Assembly: GCA_021463315.1 (NCBI GenBank) | Contig: JAJTXO010000169.1 | Coordinates: forward strand, 1-7,628 | Direction: 5' to 3' | DNA from: Caldilineales bacterium | Lineage (GTDB): Bacteria; Chloroflexota; Anaerolineae; JAAEKA01 | DNA: 7,628 bases | The notes under the pieces: generated by a model | The model's input: the letters and a program-made list of their open reading frames with translations, nothing else | Database searches by the model: none | What the model was told of the DNA's origin: nothing | Position numbers and translations under genes: made by a program | Part shown: positions 6,330 to 7,628 of the stretch, in pieces | Position numbering within the stretch: position 1 is the stretch's first letter | Layout of the letters: each line of letters opens with the position of its first letter

Positions 6330-7112
6330 CTAAGATCTGGCGGCGGCCAGGAGGGCTTGCGCCTGTCCCGGCCACGCGCTGGGGTCGGCGATGCGGAAGC
6401 GCGGTCCGGCCTGGACGAGGATGGCGTGCAGATCCTCGACCGACGCCGCGGCCAGTTGGTCCACGGCGGCGATGCCGTGATCCTTCAGCACCTGGGCGAT
6501 CTTCGGCCCGATGCCGTCGATCTGCACCAGGTCGGTGTTGTCGAAGGGCTTGGGAGCCGGCGGCGGCGCGTCGCGCAGCGCCTGCGCCTGCGCCGGCCAG
6601 GCGCTGGGATCGATGATGCGGAAGCGCGGCCCGCTCTGGTCCAGCATGGCTTGCAGCGTCTCCACCGGCGTGACGGCCAACTGCGCAAAGGTGGTGATGC
6701 CGGCCTCCTGGAGCATGGCGGCGATCTTGGGGCCAACGCCAGCCACGCGCGTCAGGTCATCGGGCGCGGGCGCGGCGTCCAGCGACGGCGCGGGCGCGTC
6801 GACCGGGCTGGCGGCTGTGGGAGCGGCGGCCGCGGCTTCGGCAGCGCCGTCCGATGCGGTCGCTTCGGGGGCGGCAGCCTGCGCCATCTCATCGGCCTCC
6901 GGATCGTCTGTCCCGGCTGGAGCGTCCTGGTCGGAGCGCAGATGCGCCGCCAGATCGCTGACTTCCTCGGCAATCACCGTTGCCACGGTCATCGTTGCGC
7001 CGGCCACCGCGAGACCGCTCTTGACGACGGCCTTGGCCACCGGCCGCAAGCCGGGGACGAAGGGCGCTGCGGCTGCCACGCCGATGCCAACCAGAGCTGC
7101 TAGTGCTTCCAT
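6330..7112 (-). CDS. Membrane-anchored protein with two helix-hairpin-helix modules
   Basis: This is a 260-aa protein. Residues 1-55 are the same hydrophobic module as in the 84-aa protein (DUF5132-like; AAPFVP-LRP-AK). Residues 60-117 are an Ala/Pro/Asp-rich flexible linker. Two near-identical modules follow at 118-178 and 193-256, each with the order L-[TV]-x-[IV]-x-G-[VI]-G-P-K-I-A, then [FD]-Q-L-A or similar, G-P-R-F-R-I, D-P-S-A-W-P and Q-A-Q-A-L. The GxGPKIA core is the helix-hairpin-helix signature, which in many families binds DNA non-specifically; this extended form is also found appended to other bacterial proteins, where it may mediate protein contacts. The gene is the first of the operon. 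ATG 7112 has AGGAG at 7129-7125, a slightly long 12-nt spacing. A role in anchoring or organising the ATPases is inferred from the shared N-terminal module and the gene order only. Confidence 0.85.
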   Translation of the reverse strand: MEALAALVGIGVAAAAPFVPGLRPVAKAVVKSGLAVAGATMTVATVIAEEVSDLAAHLRSDQDAPAGTDDPEADEMAQAAAPEATASDGAAEAAAAAPTAASPVDAPAPSLDAAPAPDDLTRVAGVGPKIAAMLQEAGITTFAQLAVTPVETLQAMLDQSGPRFRIIDPSAWPAQAQALRDAPPPAPKPFDNTDLVQIDGIGPKIAQVLKDHGIAAVDQLAAASVEDLHAILVQAGPRFRIADPSAWPGQAQALLAAARS

Positions 7113-7175
7113 GAGAGGGTCTTGCTCCTGTGAACTCGCGCCAAGGACGAAGGTGGTTGTGTCCTGGCAGTCGGC

Positions 7176-7200
7176 GCGTCCGGCACGTCATGCCGAACGC
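7176..7200 (-). promoter_or_regulatory. Leader hairpin 1
   Basis: Arms of 10 nt (7176-7185 and 7191-7200) flank a 5-nt loop. Read as minus-strand RNA the arms are GCGUUCGGCA and UGCCGGACGC, fully paired with a single G-U wobble. On the plus strand the same position is a C-A mismatch. This asymmetry fits a structure made in the operon mRNA leader. Function is unknown. Confidence 0.55.
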
Positions 7201-7207
7201 CCACTGA

Positions 7208-7234
7208 CGACCCAGCCGCAGATCTGGCTGGTCG
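7208..7234 (-). promoter_or_regulatory. Leader hairpin 2 or operator-like inverted repeat
   Basis: CGACCCAGCC (7208-7217) and GGCTGGTCG (7226-7234) pair over 9 bp with one bulged base and an 8-nt loop. It lies between the proposed promoter and the first gene. It could be an RNA hairpin or a protein-binding palindrome; the sequence does not separate the two. Confidence 0.45.
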
Positions 7235-7235
7235 C

Positions 7236-7616
7236 ATGGGCTCCACACCGAACCCCGTAATCGATACGGACGACCTGATTCTAACGCAGACCGCGGGGCG
7301 ACACAAGCAGACAGAGTGTGCAAGAAGTATGCATTTGGGGTGGCGGCATGGCCTAATCGCGTATTTGAGCGAAACGCTCGGTTGGCGGGTATACGGCACG
7401 AATGCCCCATCTGAACAACTCACCTTGGAGCAAGCGGTGCTTGCCTATCGGGATGAATGGTTGATTGAGCGTGGGTTTCATCGCTTGAAGGGTGCATCGT
7501 TGTCGTTAGATCCCTTGTTCGTCCAGCGAGTGACCCCGTTGACAGCCCTACAGATCCGCATCTTGGAACTGCTGGGACTGCCGCCAACCGTCTACACCAA
7601 CCTGACTAAATTGTGA
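7236..7616 (+). pseudogene. IS4/IS1634-like transposase, C-terminal remnant
   Basis: The open frame encodes 126 aa, but recognisable homology begins only near residue 48 (about 7377), with LGWRVYGTNAP followed by Y71-R-D-E-W-L-I-E78-R-G-F-H-R-L-K85-G. The E-x6-K spacing matches the IS4-group YREK region, which contains the last acidic catalytic residue. All the earlier parts of the DDE domain are missing. After LFVQR (98) the sequence passes directly to a tail of the VTPLTALQ-RILELLGLPP type, whereas full-length relatives as I recall them carry a longer stretch between these blocks, so an internal in-frame deletion is likely. The first ~47 residues do not look like transposase and overlap the operon promoter. 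G+C is visibly lower than in the ATPase genes. It is inactive and marks an old insertion upstream of the operon. Confidence 0.75.
7278..7306 (-). promoter_or_regulatory. Candidate sigma70 promoter of the operon
   Basis: On the minus strand, TTGTGT (7306-7301) and TAGAAT (7283-7278) are separated by exactly 17 nt. The -10 box matches the consensus at 5 of 6 positions and the -35 at 3 of 6. Transcription would start near 7271, giving a leader of about 160 nt before ATG 7112. The -10 element stands out in an otherwise GC-rich stretch. It lies just upstream of, or inside, the edge of the transposase remnant. Confidence 0.5.
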
Positions 7617-7628
7617 AAAGGCCAGTAC

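Noticed and set aside
6085..6375. 97-residue N-terminal extension of the 84-aa protein through the repeat array
   Set aside because: ATG 6084 has a good AAGGAG site and aligns with residue 1 of the paralogue. The extension would translate the palindromic repeats and overlap the previous gene.
7161..7174. Extra diverged copy of the array 15-mer in the leader
   Set aside because: Only the 9-nt core CTGGCAGTC is shared and the palindrome is not kept, so chance similarity is likely.

Overview
This is a GC-rich (roughly two-thirds G+C) bacterial chromosomal window. All its real genes except one transposase remnant lie on the minus strand, so the operon reads from the right end to the left. The GC content, the tandem helix-hairpin-helix modules of the 'GIGPKI...FAQLA...GPRFR' type and the architecture of the P-type ATPases suggest a Chloroflexota-like (Anaerolineae or Caldilineae) organism. 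That assignment is an inference of moderate strength.

Layout in transcription order. (a) 7377-7616, plus strand: the C-terminal stub of an IS4/IS1634-like transposase. (b) 7278-7306, minus strand: a plausible sigma70 promoter, followed by a leader of about 160 nt with two hairpins. (c) 7112-6330: a 260-aa protein with a hydrophobic N-terminal module and two C-terminal helix-hairpin-helix modules. (d) 6315-6126: four 52-bp units, each a perfect or near-perfect 15-bp-stem inverted repeat. (e) 6084-5830: an 84-aa protein whose N-terminal module is a paralogue of the one in (c). (f) 5678-3246: an 810-aa P-type ATPase with two N-terminal HMA_2-like domains and a complete catalytic motif set, but no CPC metal site in the membrane. 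(g) 3249-1111: a 712-aa P-type ATPase homologue, overlapping (f) by ATGA, which has lost the phosphorylation loop, most of the nucleotide-binding domain and other catalytic residues while keeping its membrane and actuator parts. (h) 1082 to beyond position 1: a third P-type ATPase, cut by the window edge, with an intact TGES actuator motif.

The cluster looks like one transcription unit for a multi-subunit or cooperating membrane transport system. It contains one clearly catalytic ATPase, one pseudo-ATPase, one further ATPase that may be catalytic, and two small hydrophobic companion proteins. The layout resembles the mycobacterial CtpC-PacL1 pairing, in which a small membrane protein is encoded beside an ATPase with a GR-R-type N-terminal domain. 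The substrate cannot be read from the sequence because the CPC site is absent. The pseudo-ATPase, the altered membrane motif and the palindromic repeat array are the points most worth following up.
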